Positions 27,165 through 36,902 of a stretch of 64,000 bases of DNA are shown one piece after another. The stretch spans positions 3,596,001 through 3,660,000 of the forward strand of contig NZ_CP051240.1 of assembly GCF_017794965.1 (NCBI RefSeq), in the 5' to 3' direction. The translations under genes were made by a program, and so were the position numbers. Below the pieces are notes generated by a model, which was not told the DNA's origin, did not search any database, and saw nothing but the letters and a program-made list of their open reading frames with translations. Each line of letters begins with the position of its first letter. The first letter of the stretch is position 1. The stretch comes from Alcanivorax sp. Its GTDB lineage: Bacteria > Pseudomonadota > Gammaproteobacteria > Pseudomonadales > Alcanivoracaceae.

Positions 27165-28709
27165 ATGCAGCAACTCAACCCGTCCGAAATCAGCGAGATT
27201 ATCAAGTCGCGCATCGCGAACCTTGATACCTCCACCGAAGCACGTAACGAAGGTACGGTGGTTTCCGTATCTGACGGTATTGTGCGTATTCACGGTCTTG
27301 CCGATGTAATGTTCGGTGAGATGATCGAGTTTGAGGGCGGCATCTATGGCATGGCCCTTAACCTCGAGCAGGATTCTGTTGGTGCCGTGGTACTGGGTGA
27401 TTACCTGGGCCTGGCCGAAGGCCAGAAGGTACGTTGTACCGGCCGTATCCTGGAAGTCCCCACTGGCCCCGAACTGCTGGGTCGTGTGGTAGACGCTCTG
27501 GGTAACCCGATCGACGGCAAAGGCCCGATCGACGCCAAGCAGACCGACGCAGTCGAAAAGGTAGCGCCCGGCGTTATCTGGCGTAAAGAGGTTAACGAGC
27601 CGGTTCAGACCGGTTACAAGGCCATCGACGCCATGGTGCCGATCGGTCGTGGTCAGCGTGAGCTGATCATTGGTGACCGTCAGATCGGTAAGACCGCAGT
27701 AGCTGTCGATTCCATCATTGCCCAGAAGGGCACTGGCGTTAAGTGTATCTACGTTGCGGTTGGCCAGAAGCAGTCCACCATTGCCAACGTGGTACGCAAG
27801 CTGGAAGAGCACGGTGCCATGGATCACACTATCATCGTTGCCGCTTCCGCTTCCGATCCGGCGTCCATGCAGTTCCTGGCACCCTTCGCCGGTTGTGCCA
27901 TGGGCGAATACTTCCGCGACCGCGGTGACGATGCCCTGATCGTCTATGATGACCTGACCAAGCAAGCCTGGGCGTATCGTCAGATCTCCCTGCTGCTGCG
28001 TCGTCCGCCGGGCCGTGAAGCTTATCCTGGTGACGTGTTCTACCTGCACTCCCGTCTGCTGGAGCGCGCCGCCAAGGTCAGCGAAGAATACGTAGAGAAG
28101 TTCACCAACGGTGAAGTGAAAGGCAAGACCGGTTCCCTGACCGCGCTGCCGATCATCGAAACCCAGGGTGGTGACGTATCGGCATTCGTACCGACCAACG
28201 TGATCTCCATCACCGATGGTCAGATCTTCCTGGAAACCGACCTGTTCAACTCCGGTATTCGTCCGGCGATGAACGCCGGTGTGTCTGTATCCCGTGTAGG
28301 TGGTGCAGCCCAGACCAAGATCGTTAAAAAGCTCGGCGGTGGTATCCGTCTGGCACTGGCCCAGTACCGTGAACTGGCGGCCTTCGCCCAGTTCGCTTCC
28401 GACCTCGACGATTCCACTCGTGAGCAGCTGGAACATGGTCAGGCCGTTACCGAGCTGATGAAGCAGAAGCAGTACAGCCCGCTGAGTGTTGCTGAGATGG
28501 GTGTTGTTCTGTACGCCGCTAACGAAGGTTACCTGAAAGGTATCGAAATCGAGAAAATCGGTTCCTTCGAAACAGCCATGCTGGACTACATGAACAGCGA
28601 AAAGAAAGCGTTGATGGACAAGATCAACGAGAAGGGTGACTACAACGGCGACATCGAGGGTGAGATCAAGGAATCTCTCGATCAGTTCAAAGCCACCCAG
28701 ACCTGGTAA
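27165..28709 (+). CDS. atpA: F1Fo ATP synthase subunit alpha
   Basis: This is the non-catalytic nucleotide-binding subunit of F1, 514 residues. The Walker A motif GDRQIGKT spans residues 170-177. The arginine finger region lies in GIRPAMNAGVSVSRVGGAAQ. The N-terminus MQQLNPSEISEIIKSRIANL contacts delta. Codon use is strongly biased as in neighbouring atp genes. Confidence 0.98.
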   Translation: MQQLNPSEISEIIKSRIANLDTSTEARNEGTVVSVSDGIVRIHGLADVMFGEMIEFEGGIYGMALNLEQDSVGAVVLGDYLGLAEGQKVRCTGRILEVPTGPELLGRVVDALGNPIDGKGPIDAKQTDAVEKVAPGVIWRKEVNEPVQTGYKAIDAMVPIGRGQRELIIGDRQIGKTAVAVDSIIAQKGTGVKCIYVAVGQKQSTIANVVRKLEEHGAMDHTIIVAASASDPASMQFLAPFAGCAMGEYFRDRGDDALIVYDDLTKQAWAYRQISLLLRRPPGREAYPGDVFYLHSRLLERAAKVSEEYVEKFTNGEVKGKTGSLTALPIIETQGGDVSAFVPTNVISITDGQIFLETDLFNSGIRPAMNAGVSVSRVGGAAQTKIVKKLGGGIRLALAQYRELAAFAQFASDLDDSTREQLEHGQAVTELMKQKQYSPLSVAEMGVVLYAANEGYLKGIEIEKIGSFETAMLDYMNSEKKALMDKINEKGDYNGDIEGEIKESLDQFKATQTW

Positions 28710-28732
28710 TTCGCTGATAAAAGGTACTTCCT

Positions 28733-29593
28733 ATGTCCAGCGGTAAAGAGATCAAAGGCAAGATTGCCAGTGTTCAGAGCACGAAGAAGATTACTCGTGC
28801 AATGGAAATGGTGGCAGCTTCCAAGATGCGTAAGGCACAGGATCGTATGGCAGCTAGCAAGCCCTACGCCAGCCGTATGCGTCAGGTGGTTGCCCATCTG
28901 GCCAATGCCGATCTGGAATACCGGCACAGCTACCTGCAAGAGCGGGAAGTCAAAAACGTTGGCTACATCGTAGTGACCTCTGACCGGGGTCTCTGCGGTG
29001 GTCTCAACGTGAACCTGCTCAAGAACGTTGTCAAAAGCGCGAAAGAATGGGAAGAGAAAGGCGCCAAGACCCAGTACTGCGTAGTGGGTACCAAGGGCGT
29101 TTCCTTCTTCAAGAGCGTGGGCGGCAACGTGGAAGCGACAGTTAACGGTCTGGGGGATACCCCGCACCTGAATGATCTGATCGGTTCCATCAAGGTAATG
29201 CTGGAAGCCTATGACAAGGGTGAGATCGACCGTCTGTACATCGTGTACAACGAGTTCGTGAACACCATGACCCAGTCGCCCACCAACATTCAGCTTCTGC
29301 CGCTTGAAGCCGGCGAAGAAGAAGAGTTGAAGCGCCACTGGGACTACATTTACGAGCCCGCTCCGAAAGAGCTGCTGGACGAACTGCTGGTGCGGTTCAT
29401 CGAGTCCCAGGTCTATCAGGGTGTGGTTGAAAACAATGCCTGTGAGCAGGCAGCGCGTATGATCGCGATGAAAGCGGCCAGCGATAATGCCGGTGACATC
29501 ATTCGTGATCTGCAGTTGGTGTACAACAAGGCACGCCAGGCTGCAATTACGCAGGAAATCTCCGAAATCGTTGGTGGTGCTGCTGCGGTCTGA
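28733..29593 (+). CDS. atpG: F1Fo ATP synthase subunit gamma
   Basis: Gamma is the central rotating shaft, 286 residues. The N-terminal helix IKGKIASVQSTKKITRAMEM and the C-terminal helix NKARQAAITQEISEIVGGAA form the coiled coil inside F1. The middle holds VTSDRGLCGGLNVNL, a strong family block. The upstream ribosome binding site is weak. Confidence 0.97.
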   Translation: MSSGKEIKGKIASVQSTKKITRAMEMVAASKMRKAQDRMAASKPYASRMRQVVAHLANADLEYRHSYLQEREVKNVGYIVVTSDRGLCGGLNVNLLKNVVKSAKEWEEKGAKTQYCVVGTKGVSFFKSVGGNVEATVNGLGDTPHLNDLIGSIKVMLEAYDKGEIDRLYIVYNEFVNTMTQSPTNIQLLPLEAGEEEELKRHWDYIYEPAPKELLDELLVRFIESQVYQGVVENNACEQAARMIAMKAASDNAGDIIRDLQLVYNKARQAAITQEISEIVGGAAAV

Positions 29594-29642
29594 TCTGTCA
29601 GCAGGCAGGCGCGGCAAAAACGCAAGTTAAGAGGATGCAAGC

Positions 29643-31025
29643 ATGAGTAGCGGTCGTATTGTTCAGATCATCGGTGCTGTAATCGACGTGGAATTCCCGC
29701 GCGAAGACGTACCGAAGGTATATGACGCCCTCAACGTGGACGGTACTGAAACCACGCTGGAAGTTCAGCAGCAGCTGGGCGACGGTGTTGTTCGTACCAT
29801 TGCCATGGGCTCCACCGAAGGTCTGAAGCGTGGTATCGCCGTGACTGACACCGGTGAGCCGATTCAGGTTCCGGTAGGCACCAAGACCCTGGGCCGTATC
29901 ATGGACGTGCTGGGTCGCCCGATCGACGAAGCCGGTCCTATCGGTGAAGAAGAGCGCATGTCTATTCACCGTGCAGCTCCTACTTACGCTGAGCAGGCCG
30001 CTACCAACGAACTGCTGGAAACCGGCATCAAGGTAATCGACCTGGTTTGCCCCTTCGCGAAAGGCGGTAAGGTTGGTTTGTTCGGTGGTGCGGGTGTAGG
30101 TAAAACCGTAAACATGATGGAGCTGATCCGGAACATCGCGATCGAGCACTCCGGTTTCTCCGTGTTTGCGGGTGTGGGTGAGCGTACTCGTGAGGGTAAC
30201 GACTTCTACCACGAAATGAAGGATTCCAACGTACTGGACAAGGTATCCCTGGTTTACGGTCAGATGAACGAGCCGCCGGGTAACCGTCTGCGTGTAGCGC
30301 TGACCGGTCTGACCATGGCCGAGAAGTTCCGTGACGAAGGTCGTGACGTACTGTTCTTCGTCGATAACATCTACCGTTACACCCTGGCCGGTACCGAAGT
30401 ATCCGCTCTGCTGGGTCGTATGCCTTCTGCGGTAGGTTACCAGCCGACCCTGGCGGAAGAGATGGGCGTTCTGCAGGAACGTATTACCTCCACCAAGGTA
30501 GGTTCCATCACCTCCGTACAGGCCGTATACGTACCGGCGGATGACTTGACTGACCCGTCTCCGGCAACCACCTTTGCTCACCTGGATTCCACTGTATCCC
30601 TGAGCCGTGACATCGCCTCCAAGGGTATCTACCCGGCGATCGACCCGCTGGATTCCACCTCTCGTCAGCTGGATCCGCTGGTCATCGGTCAGGAACACTA
30701 CGACATCGCTCGTGGCGTTCAGATGGTGCTGCAGCGCTTTAAAGAGCTGAAGGACATCATCGCGATTCTGGGTATGGACGAACTGTCTGAAGAAGACAAG
30801 CAAGTCGTATCCCGCGCCCGTAAGATCGAGCGCTTCCTGTCCCAGCCGTTCTTCGTGGCAGAAGTATTTACCGGTTCTCCCGGCAAGTACGTTTCCCTGA
30901 AAGACACCCTGGCAGGCTTCAAGGGTATCCTGAACGGCGACTACGACCACATTCCGGAGCAGGACTTCTACATGAAGGGTTCTATCGACGAAGTGGTAGA
31001 AGCCTACAACAAGCGTAGCAAGTAA
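29643..31025 (+). CDS. atpD: F1Fo ATP synthase subunit beta
   Basis: Beta carries the catalytic sites, 460 residues. The Walker A motif GGAGVGKT spans residues 148-155, and GVGERTREGNDFYHEM contains the catalytic glutamate. The DELSEED-region loop appears as DELSEEDKQVV. The start follows AAGAGGATGCAAGC. Confidence 0.98.
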   Translation: MSSGRIVQIIGAVIDVEFPREDVPKVYDALNVDGTETTLEVQQQLGDGVVRTIAMGSTEGLKRGIAVTDTGEPIQVPVGTKTLGRIMDVLGRPIDEAGPIGEEERMSIHRAAPTYAEQAATNELLETGIKVIDLVCPFAKGGKVGLFGGAGVGKTVNMMELIRNIAIEHSGFSVFAGVGERTREGNDFYHEMKDSNVLDKVSLVYGQMNEPPGNRLRVALTGLTMAEKFRDEGRDVLFFVDNIYRYTLAGTEVSALLGRMPSAVGYQPTLAEEMGVLQERITSTKVGSITSVQAVYVPADDLTDPSPATTFAHLDSTVSLSRDIASKGIYPAIDPLDSTSRQLDPLVIGQEHYDIARGVQMVLQRFKELKDIIAILGMDELSEEDKQVVSRARKIERFLSQPFFVAEVFTGSPGKYVSLKDTLAGFKGILNGDYDHIPEQDFYMKGSIDEVVEAYNKRSK

Positions 31026-31045
31026 CCTTCACCGGGAGACAACAA

Positions 31046-31468
31046 ATGGCGATGACCGTGCATTGCGACATTGTAAGTGCAGAACGCCAGCTGTTCTCCG
31101 GCCTGGTTGAAATCGTGGTAGCTTCCGGTGTGGAAGGTGACCTCGGGATCATGCCTGGCCACGCCCCGCTCCTGACCCGGCTCCAGCCGGGCCCGGTACG
31201 GGTGAAGAAGCAGAATGGTGAAGAAGAAGTGTTCTACGTATCCGGCGGCTTCCTGGAAGTGCAGCCGAAGCTGGTTACCGTACTGGCGGATACCGCGGAA
31301 CGCGCCGAAAACATGGACGCCGCTGAAGCCGAGCGCGCCAAGACCCGAGCCAAAGAAGCGCTGGAAGGGAAGAACTCCGAAATGGATTACTCCCGTGCCG
31401 CCGCCACCCTGGCTGAGTCCATGGCACAGCTGCGTACCATCGAACAGTTGAAGAAAAAGGCCCGGTAA
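31046..31468 (+). CDS. atpC: F1Fo ATP synthase subunit epsilon
   Basis: Epsilon links gamma to the c-ring and can inhibit ATP hydrolysis. It has 140 residues: a beta-sandwich with EGDLGIMPGHAPLLTRLQPG and a C-terminal helical hairpin rich in Ala, Glu and Lys. It is the last gene of the atp operon, with a terminator 30 bp on. Confidence 0.97.
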   Translation: MAMTVHCDIVSAERQLFSGLVEIVVASGVEGDLGIMPGHAPLLTRLQPGPVRVKKQNGEEEVFYVSGGFLEVQPKLVTVLADTAERAENMDAAEAERAKTRAKEALEGKNSEMDYSRAAATLAESMAQLRTIEQLKKKAR

Positions 31469-31497
31469 TCCGGTCTTTTGCAAATCTTCAACACATG

Positions 31498-31525
31498 AAA
31501 GGGTAGCCAGGTGCTACCCTTTTTT
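31498..31525 (+). terminator. Terminator of the atp operon
   Basis: The hairpin AAGGGTAGC-CAGGT-GCTACCCTT is followed by a T tract, placed just after atpC. Confidence 0.88.
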
Positions 31526-31611
31526 GTTTCTGTCATAGAATTAACGTACAACAGCAAACCAGACACGGGCCGGGAAGGTCCGCTCAAGTCGTAAAGCAAT
31601 AAGGACAGGGT

Positions 31612-32970
31612 ATGAGTCTCGCCGTCGTAATTCTTGCCGCCGGCAAGGGCACTCGCATGAAGAGTGCACTACCGAAAGTGCTCCATGAAGTGGCCGGCAA
31701 GGCCATGGTCCAGCACGTGGTGGATGCCGCTGATAGCCTCAACGCCAACAATACCGTAGTGGTCTACGGCCATGGGGGCGACCAGGTGCAGGCCACCGTC
31801 AGTGGCAGCAACCTGCAATGGGCCGAGCAGGCCGAACAGCTGGGCACCGGCCATGCCGTCGCCCAGGCCATGCCCGCGGTAAAGGAAGACATCGTACTGG
31901 TACTGTACGGCGACGTGCCGCTGATCCGTCCGGAAACCCTGCGTGAGTTCGTGGAATGCGTGGACGACAGCACCCTGGCACTGATGACCCTGACCCTGGA
32001 CGACCCCAGTGGCTATGGCCGTATCGTCCGTGACGGCCAGAACAATGTGCAGCGCATTGTGGAGCAGAAAGATGCCACAGAAAATGAGCTGGGCATCCAG
32101 GAAATCAATACCGGGATCCTCGCCTGCACCCGCAGCTTCCTGGATGACTGCCTGCCCAAACTGTCCAGCAACAACGCTCAGGGCGAGTACTACCTTACCG
32201 ACGTGATCGCCATGGCGGTACAGTCCGGCCTGAGCGTGGAAACCCTGCAACCCCAATTCGCCTGGGAAGTGGACGGCGTCAACGACCGGGTGCAGCTGGC
32301 CCGGCTGGAGCGCCTCTACCAGCAGGCCCAGGCAGAATCCCTGATGCGCGATGGCGTCACCCTGCGTGACCCGGCGCGTCTGGATATCCGCGGCAGCGTG
32401 CAGATCGCCAGCGATGTGATCATCGATGTGAACGTGGTGCTGGAAGGCGACGTGACCATCGAGGAAGGCGTCACCATCGGCCCCAACTGCATCATCCGCG
32501 ATGCCAACATTGGCGCCGGTACCGTGGTGGAAGCCAACAGCCTGATCGACGGCGCGGTGGTGGGTGACCAGTGCACCATCGGCCCCTACGCGCGTCTACG
32601 CCCGGGCACCGAACTGGCGGACAACGCCAAGATCGGCAACTTCGTGGAAACCAAGAAATCCTATGTAGGTGAAGGCTCCAAGGTGAACCACCTCACCTAC
32701 ATCGGCGACAGCCAGATCGGCAAGGGTGTGAATGTGGGTGCCGGTACCATCACCTGTAATTACGACGGCGTGAACAAGTTCCAGACCATCATGAAGGATG
32801 GCGCCTTCATCGGCTCCAATTCATCACTGGTAGCGCCGGTCACCATCGGTGAGAATGCCACCGTGGGCGCCGGCAGCACCGTCACCAAGGACGTGGACGA
32901 CAACGGCCTCGCCGTGGCCCGTGGCCAGCAGCGCAATGTGGCGAACTGGAAACGCCCCACGAAGAAATAA
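31612..32970 (+). CDS. glmU: Bifunctional GlcNAc-1-P uridylyltransferase/GlcN-1-P acetyltransferase
   Basis: GlmU makes UDP-GlcNAc for peptidoglycan and lipopolysaccharide from glucosamine 1-phosphate, acetyl-CoA and UTP. It has 452 residues. The uridylyltransferase domain starts with LAAGKGTRMKSALPKVLHE. The left-handed beta-helix acetyltransferase domain covers about 250-452, with hexapeptide repeats and GNFVETKKSYVGEGSKVNHL. CNYDGVNKF lies in the acetyl-CoA site. AAGGACAGGG precedes the start. Confidence 0.97.
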   Translation: MSLAVVILAAGKGTRMKSALPKVLHEVAGKAMVQHVVDAADSLNANNTVVVYGHGGDQVQATVSGSNLQWAEQAEQLGTGHAVAQAMPAVKEDIVLVLYGDVPLIRPETLREFVECVDDSTLALMTLTLDDPSGYGRIVRDGQNNVQRIVEQKDATENELGIQEINTGILACTRSFLDDCLPKLSSNNAQGEYYLTDVIAMAVQSGLSVETLQPQFAWEVDGVNDRVQLARLERLYQQAQAESLMRDGVTLRDPARLDIRGSVQIASDVIIDVNVVLEGDVTIEEGVTIGPNCIIRDANIGAGTVVEANSLIDGAVVGDQCTIGPYARLRPGTELADNAKIGNFVETKKSYVGEGSKVNHLTYIGDSQIGKGVNVGAGTITCNYDGVNKFQTIMKDGAFIGSNSSLVAPVTIGENATVGAGSTVTKDVDDNGLAVARGQQRNVANWKRPTKK

Positions 32971-33002
32971 CGGATTGTATCGGGTCCGCCCTTTTCATAG
33001 GG

Positions 33003-33028
33003 CGGAAATGGGCGAAAGCCCATCTCCG
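33003..33028. repeat. Short hairpin repeat with GGAAATGGGC core, copy 2
   Basis: The sequence CGGAAATGGGC-GAAA-GCCCATCTCCG lies between glmU and glmS. It shares the stem sequence with the hairpin at 22085-22114. Confidence 0.6.
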
Positions 33029-33073
33029 TCACAATGAACGGACCCGGCAGGCAACAGCTTTAGGAAAAAACAC

Positions 33074-34903
33074 ATGTGTGGAATCGTCGGCGCCATTGCC
33101 CAGCGTAACGTGGGCAACATCCTCATCACCGGTCTCAAGCGTCTGGAATACCGCGGCTATGACAGTGCCGGGGTGGCCCTGCTGGATGATAGCGGTATCA
33201 CCCGGGTACGCCGCCAAGGCAAGGTGGCGGGCCTGGAAGACGCGGTGAACGAGCAAGGTGCGGCAGGCACCCTGGGCATCGCCCACACTCGCTGGGCTAC
33301 CCACGGCAAGCCCTCCGAAGCCAATGCCCACCCGCACATGTCCGGCAGTGATCTGGCCCTGGTCCACAACGGTATCATTGAGAACTTTCAGGAATTGAAA
33401 GACGAATTGGAAGCGGCAGGTTATACCTTCCAGTCACAGACCGACACCGAAGTGATCGTCCACCTGCTCGACCAGACCCTGCAAACCGGCGTGGACCTGT
33501 TCGCCGCCGTGCAGCAAGTGACAAAGAAGCTGGACGGTGCCTACGCCCTGGGCGTGATCCACAAGGCGCAACCGGACAAGCTGGTCACCGTACGGTCCGG
33601 CAGCCCGTTGGTGATTGGCCTGGGCATCGATGAAAACTACATCGCCTCCGACCAGCTGGCCCTGCTACCAGTGACCAACCGCTTTATCTTCCTGGAGGAA
33701 GGGGATCAGGCCGAACTGACCACCGACGGCGTGCGCATCGTCGATGCCGACGGCAATCCGGTCACCCGCGAGCCCCACGAATTCGACGGCACCCACGAAG
33801 ATGCCGAGAAAGGCGAATACCGCCACTACATGCAGAAGGAAATCTTCGAGCAGCCGGCGGCGATTCAGAAAACCCTGGAAGATCGCATCGAGTCCCCCGC
33901 CGGCCTGATTGAGGCATTCGGTGAAAAGGCCCCGGCGATTTTCGACAAGGTGAAAACGGTACAGATCGTTGCCTGTGGTACCAGCTACCACGCCGGCATG
34001 GTGGCCCGATACTGGCTGGAAGACATCGCCGGCATTCCCTGTCAGGTGGAAGTGGCCAGCGAGTTCCGTTACCGCAAGCACGTGGTACCGGAAGGCACCC
34101 TGTTCGTGACCATTTCCCAGAGTGGCGAAACCGCCGATACCCTGGCCGCCCTGCGCGATACCCAGTCGCCCAACTACGTGGGTCGTCTGGCCATCTGTAA
34201 CGTGGACAGCTCCTCGCTGGTACGCGAATCGGAACTGGTGTTCCTGACCAAGGCCGGCCCGGAAATCGGCGTGGCCTCCACCAAGGCGTTCACCACCCAG
34301 CTGGCCGGCCTGCTGATGATGGTACTGGCTCTGGGCCGCCAGAAAGGCCTTGCCGACAGCGAAATCGAAAAGGTGCTGGATGAAATGCGCCAACTGCCTA
34401 ACCTGATCGAACAGGCCGCCTCCCTGGACGCACCCATCGAAAAACTCTCCGAGCATTTCGTGGAAAAACACCATGCCCTGTTCCTGGGCCGTGGGGTGCA
34501 GTTCCCGGTGGCCCTGGAAGGGGCGCTCAAGCTCAAGGAAATTTCCTACATCCACGCCGAAGCCTACGCCGCCGGCGAGCTGAAGCACGGCCCGCTGGCA
34601 CTGGTGGACAGCGACATGCCGGTAGTGTCCGTGGCGCCCAACGATGAACTGCTGGAAAAACTGAAATCCAACCTGCAGGAAGTGCGCGCCCGGGGCGGTG
34701 AGTTGTATGTGTTCGCCGACAAGAACGCCCACGTGAAGGAAGGCGAAGGCATCCATGTGCTCAACATGCCCGCCGTCCCGGAAACCATCGCCCCCATAGT
34801 CTACACCGTACCGCTGCAGTTGCTCAGCTATCACGTGGCCGTGCTGCGCGGCACCGACGTGGATCAGCCAAGGAATCTGGCCAAGTCGGTGACGGTGGAA
34901 TAA
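33074..34903 (+). CDS. glmS: Glutamine-fructose-6-phosphate aminotransferase
   Basis: GlmS makes glucosamine 6-phosphate from fructose 6-phosphate and glutamine, the entry to hexosamine synthesis. It has 609 residues. Met is followed by the nucleophilic Cys (MCGIVGAIAQRNVGNI). Two SIS sugar-isomerase domains follow, with ISQSGETADTLAALR and the C-terminal PRNLAKSVTVE. It lies 103 bp after glmU, the usual gammaproteobacterial pair. Confidence 0.98.
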   Translation: MCGIVGAIAQRNVGNILITGLKRLEYRGYDSAGVALLDDSGITRVRRQGKVAGLEDAVNEQGAAGTLGIAHTRWATHGKPSEANAHPHMSGSDLALVHNGIIENFQELKDELEAAGYTFQSQTDTEVIVHLLDQTLQTGVDLFAAVQQVTKKLDGAYALGVIHKAQPDKLVTVRSGSPLVIGLGIDENYIASDQLALLPVTNRFIFLEEGDQAELTTDGVRIVDADGNPVTREPHEFDGTHEDAEKGEYRHYMQKEIFEQPAAIQKTLEDRIESPAGLIEAFGEKAPAIFDKVKTVQIVACGTSYHAGMVARYWLEDIAGIPCQVEVASEFRYRKHVVPEGTLFVTISQSGETADTLAALRDTQSPNYVGRLAICNVDSSSLVRESELVFLTKAGPEIGVASTKAFTTQLAGLLMMVLALGRQKGLADSEIEKVLDEMRQLPNLIEQAASLDAPIEKLSEHFVEKHHALFLGRGVQFPVALEGALKLKEISYIHAEAYAAGELKHGPLALVDSDMPVVSVAPNDELLEKLKSNLQEVRARGGELYVFADKNAHVKEGEGIHVLNMPAVPETIAPIVYTVPLQLLSYHVAVLRGTDVDQPRNLAKSVTVE

Positions 34904-34906
34904 AGG

Positions 34907-34940
34907 CAGTTAACAGTTAATAGTGAACAGTTAACAGCGA
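34907..34940. repeat. Heptad array after glmS
   Basis: The units CAGTTAA, CAGTTAA, TAGTGAA, CAGTTAA, CAGCGAA start 3 bp after the glmS stop and run into its terminator. A similar TAGTTAA-type array precedes the ureG terminator at 41394. Confidence 0.7.
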
Positions 34941-34966
34941 AAGCCCGGCAACGCCGGGCTTTTTTG
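34941..34966 (+). terminator. Terminator of glmS
   Basis: The hairpin AGCCCGGC-AAC-GCCGGGCT is followed by a T tract. Confidence 0.92.
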
Positions 34967-34991
34967 TGCACAACACCTGGCCGAACACTAC

Positions 34992-35247
34992 TGTAGGAGT
35001 TCCCTTCCAGGGGACGAACCGTGCGTAGCACGGGATTCGCGAAGCGAACATTCGATTGCGGTGAAACACCAACGCCAGCCCCTGTGGGAGCGGTCGTTCG
35101 ACCGCGAAAGCCGAAGCGCGGCGCTCATTCGCGGTGGAACCACCGCTCCTACAAAACACTTGCCACCCCAGCCATCCGTTTTTCGACTTTCACAGCTCAC
35201 AGCTCATTAGGACTCCCGCCGTAGGAGCCTGCCTGCAGGCGATCCTT
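34992..35247. repeat. REP cluster between glmS and the urease operon
   Basis: There are several REP units: GTAGGAGTTCCCTTCCAGGGG at 34993, an inverted pair GTGGGAGCGGTCGTTCGACC...GGTGGAACCACCGCTCCTAC at 35084-35152, and GTAGGAGCCTGCCTGCAGGC at 35220. A short CACAGCT heptad pair lies near 35188. There is no gene here. Confidence 0.7.
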
Positions 35248-35285
35248 TGCAGGCCCTCACCCACCAACTTGTATACCACCTTGTA

Positions 35286-35301
35286 TGGCACGCTTGATGC
35301 A
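35286..35301 (+). promoter_or_regulatory. Candidate sigma-54 promoter of the urease operon
   Basis: The sequence TGGCACGCTTGATGCA matches the -24/-12 consensus TGGCACG-N4-TTGCA with one change. GG (35287-88) and GC (35299-300) are exactly 10 bases apart. The expected transcript start is near 35312, about 34 bp before the ureD start. Sigma-54 control would tie urease to nitrogen limitation through NtrC. Confidence 0.6.
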
Positions 35302-35345
35302 TAAACTTGGTGCATATCACACCGTCAGGCAAAAGGGGTCAGGCC

Positions 35346-36239
35346 GTGACCGTACAAGAGCCGGTGCCAACCGATCAGGCGCACCGGGAGCAACCGACAT
35401 CACCAAGCCATGGCAGTGGCTGGCAGGCCAGCCTGCACATGCAGCTGGAATGCTCCATGACGGGGCATGGTGCCAAGACGGTGATGACCGGCCTGCACCA
35501 TTATGGCCCGCTGCGCGTGCAGCGCCCCTTCTACCCGGAAGGCGACACGGCGCATATCTACCTGCTGCATCCCCCCGGTGGCGTGGTCGGTGGCGATGGT
35601 CTGGATATCGACATCACCGCCCGGCGCCAGGCCCATGGCCTGTTCACCACCCCCGGTGCCACCAAGTTCTATCTCAGCGCCGGCGACACCGCCCGGGTCC
35701 GTCAGGCCCTCAGCGTGGAAGCCGGTGGCACCCTGGAGTGGTTTCCCCAGGAAAACATCTTCTTCCCCGGCGCCAAGGTGCACATGGACACCACCATCGA
35801 TCTCAGCGGAAACGCCCGCTTCATGGGCTGGGAGATTTCCTGCCTGGGGCGGCCGGTGAACAGCGAGATCTTTGAACAGGGCAATATCGATGCGCGCTTT
35901 CGCATCAGCCGTGATGGCAAGCCAGTCATGATCGAACGCCTCAAGGTAGATCAGTCGCGCCACCTGAATGCCACCTCCGGGCTGCGTAACTTCCCTATGC
36001 AGGCCCTGTTTGTCGCCACCGGCTGCAACGAGCCCTTGCTGGAACAGGCCCGCGAACTGATCGAAGGCAAGGCTGGCGACATGCCCTGCGGCCTCACCTT
36101 GATCGACGACATCCTGGTCATGCGCGTGCTCGGCACCCGCTGCGAAAAGATCCAGGCATTGATGATTCCGGTCTGGCAGAAGCTGCGCCAGACGCTACTG
36201 AACAAACCGGCGGGCATCCCGCGTATCTGGAATACCTGA
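35346..36239 (+). CDS. ureD: Urease accessory protein UreD
   Basis: UreD binds apo-urease and recruits UreF and UreG for nickel insertion. From GTG at 35346 it has 297 residues; AAAAGGGG lies 7 bases upstream. A TTG at 35307 gives 13 more residues but no ribosome binding site. Family blocks include GPLRVQRPFYPEG, LLHPPGGVVGGDGLDI, TTPGATKFYLS and LEWFPQENIFFPGA. It is the first gene of the operon. Confidence 0.95.
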   Translation: MTVQEPVPTDQAHREQPTSPSHGSGWQASLHMQLECSMTGHGAKTVMTGLHHYGPLRVQRPFYPEGDTAHIYLLHPPGGVVGGDGLDIDITARRQAHGLFTTPGATKFYLSAGDTARVRQALSVEAGGTLEWFPQENIFFPGAKVHMDTTIDLSGNARFMGWEISCLGRPVNSEIFEQGNIDARFRISRDGKPVMIERLKVDQSRHLNATSGLRNFPMQALFVATGCNEPLLEQARELIEGKAGDMPCGLTLIDDILVMRVLGTRCEKIQALMIPVWQKLRQTLLNKPAGIPRIWNT

Positions 36240-36268
36240 AACGGTAAAAGAGAAAGAGACGCCAAACC

Positions 36269-36571
<303 letters not shown>

Positions 36572-36583
36572 AGGAGCAGGCTG

Positions 36584-36889
36584 ATGATTCCTGGCGAAAT
36601 GAAAGTGCAGGACGGCGACATCGAAATCAATCCCGGTCGCGACACCGTCACCGTGGAAGTAGCCAACACCGGCGACCGTCCCATCCAAGTGGGCTCCCAT
36701 TACCACTTCTACGAAGTGAACAACGCCCTGCAATTCGATCGCGAAAAAACCAAAGGTTTCCGGCTCAACATCCCCGCCGGCACCGCGGTGCGCATCGAAC
36801 CCGGCCAGAGCCGCACCGTGGAACTGGTGGCCTACGCCGGCGAAAGAAAAGTCTACGGCTTCCAGGGCAAGGTGATGGGCTCGTTATAA
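36584..36889 (+). CDS. ureB: Urease subunit beta
   Basis: This is the second structural subunit, 101 residues. It carries IPGEMKVQDGDIEINPGRDT at the N-terminus and GDRPIQVGSHYHFYEVNNAL, the standard family motif. The C-terminus ends YGFQGKVMGSL. A REP pair separates it from ureC. Confidence 0.97.
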   Translation: MIPGEMKVQDGDIEINPGRDTVTVEVANTGDRPIQVGSHYHFYEVNNALQFDREKTKGFRLNIPAGTAVRIEPGQSRTVELVAYAGERKVYGFQGKVMGSL

Positions 36890-36902
36890 GGCTGGGGGTT
36901 TT

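Noticed and set aside
35285..35875. 196-codon plus-strand frame overlapping ureD
   Set aside because: It is Arg/Pro/His-rich in another frame of ureD, with no family features.
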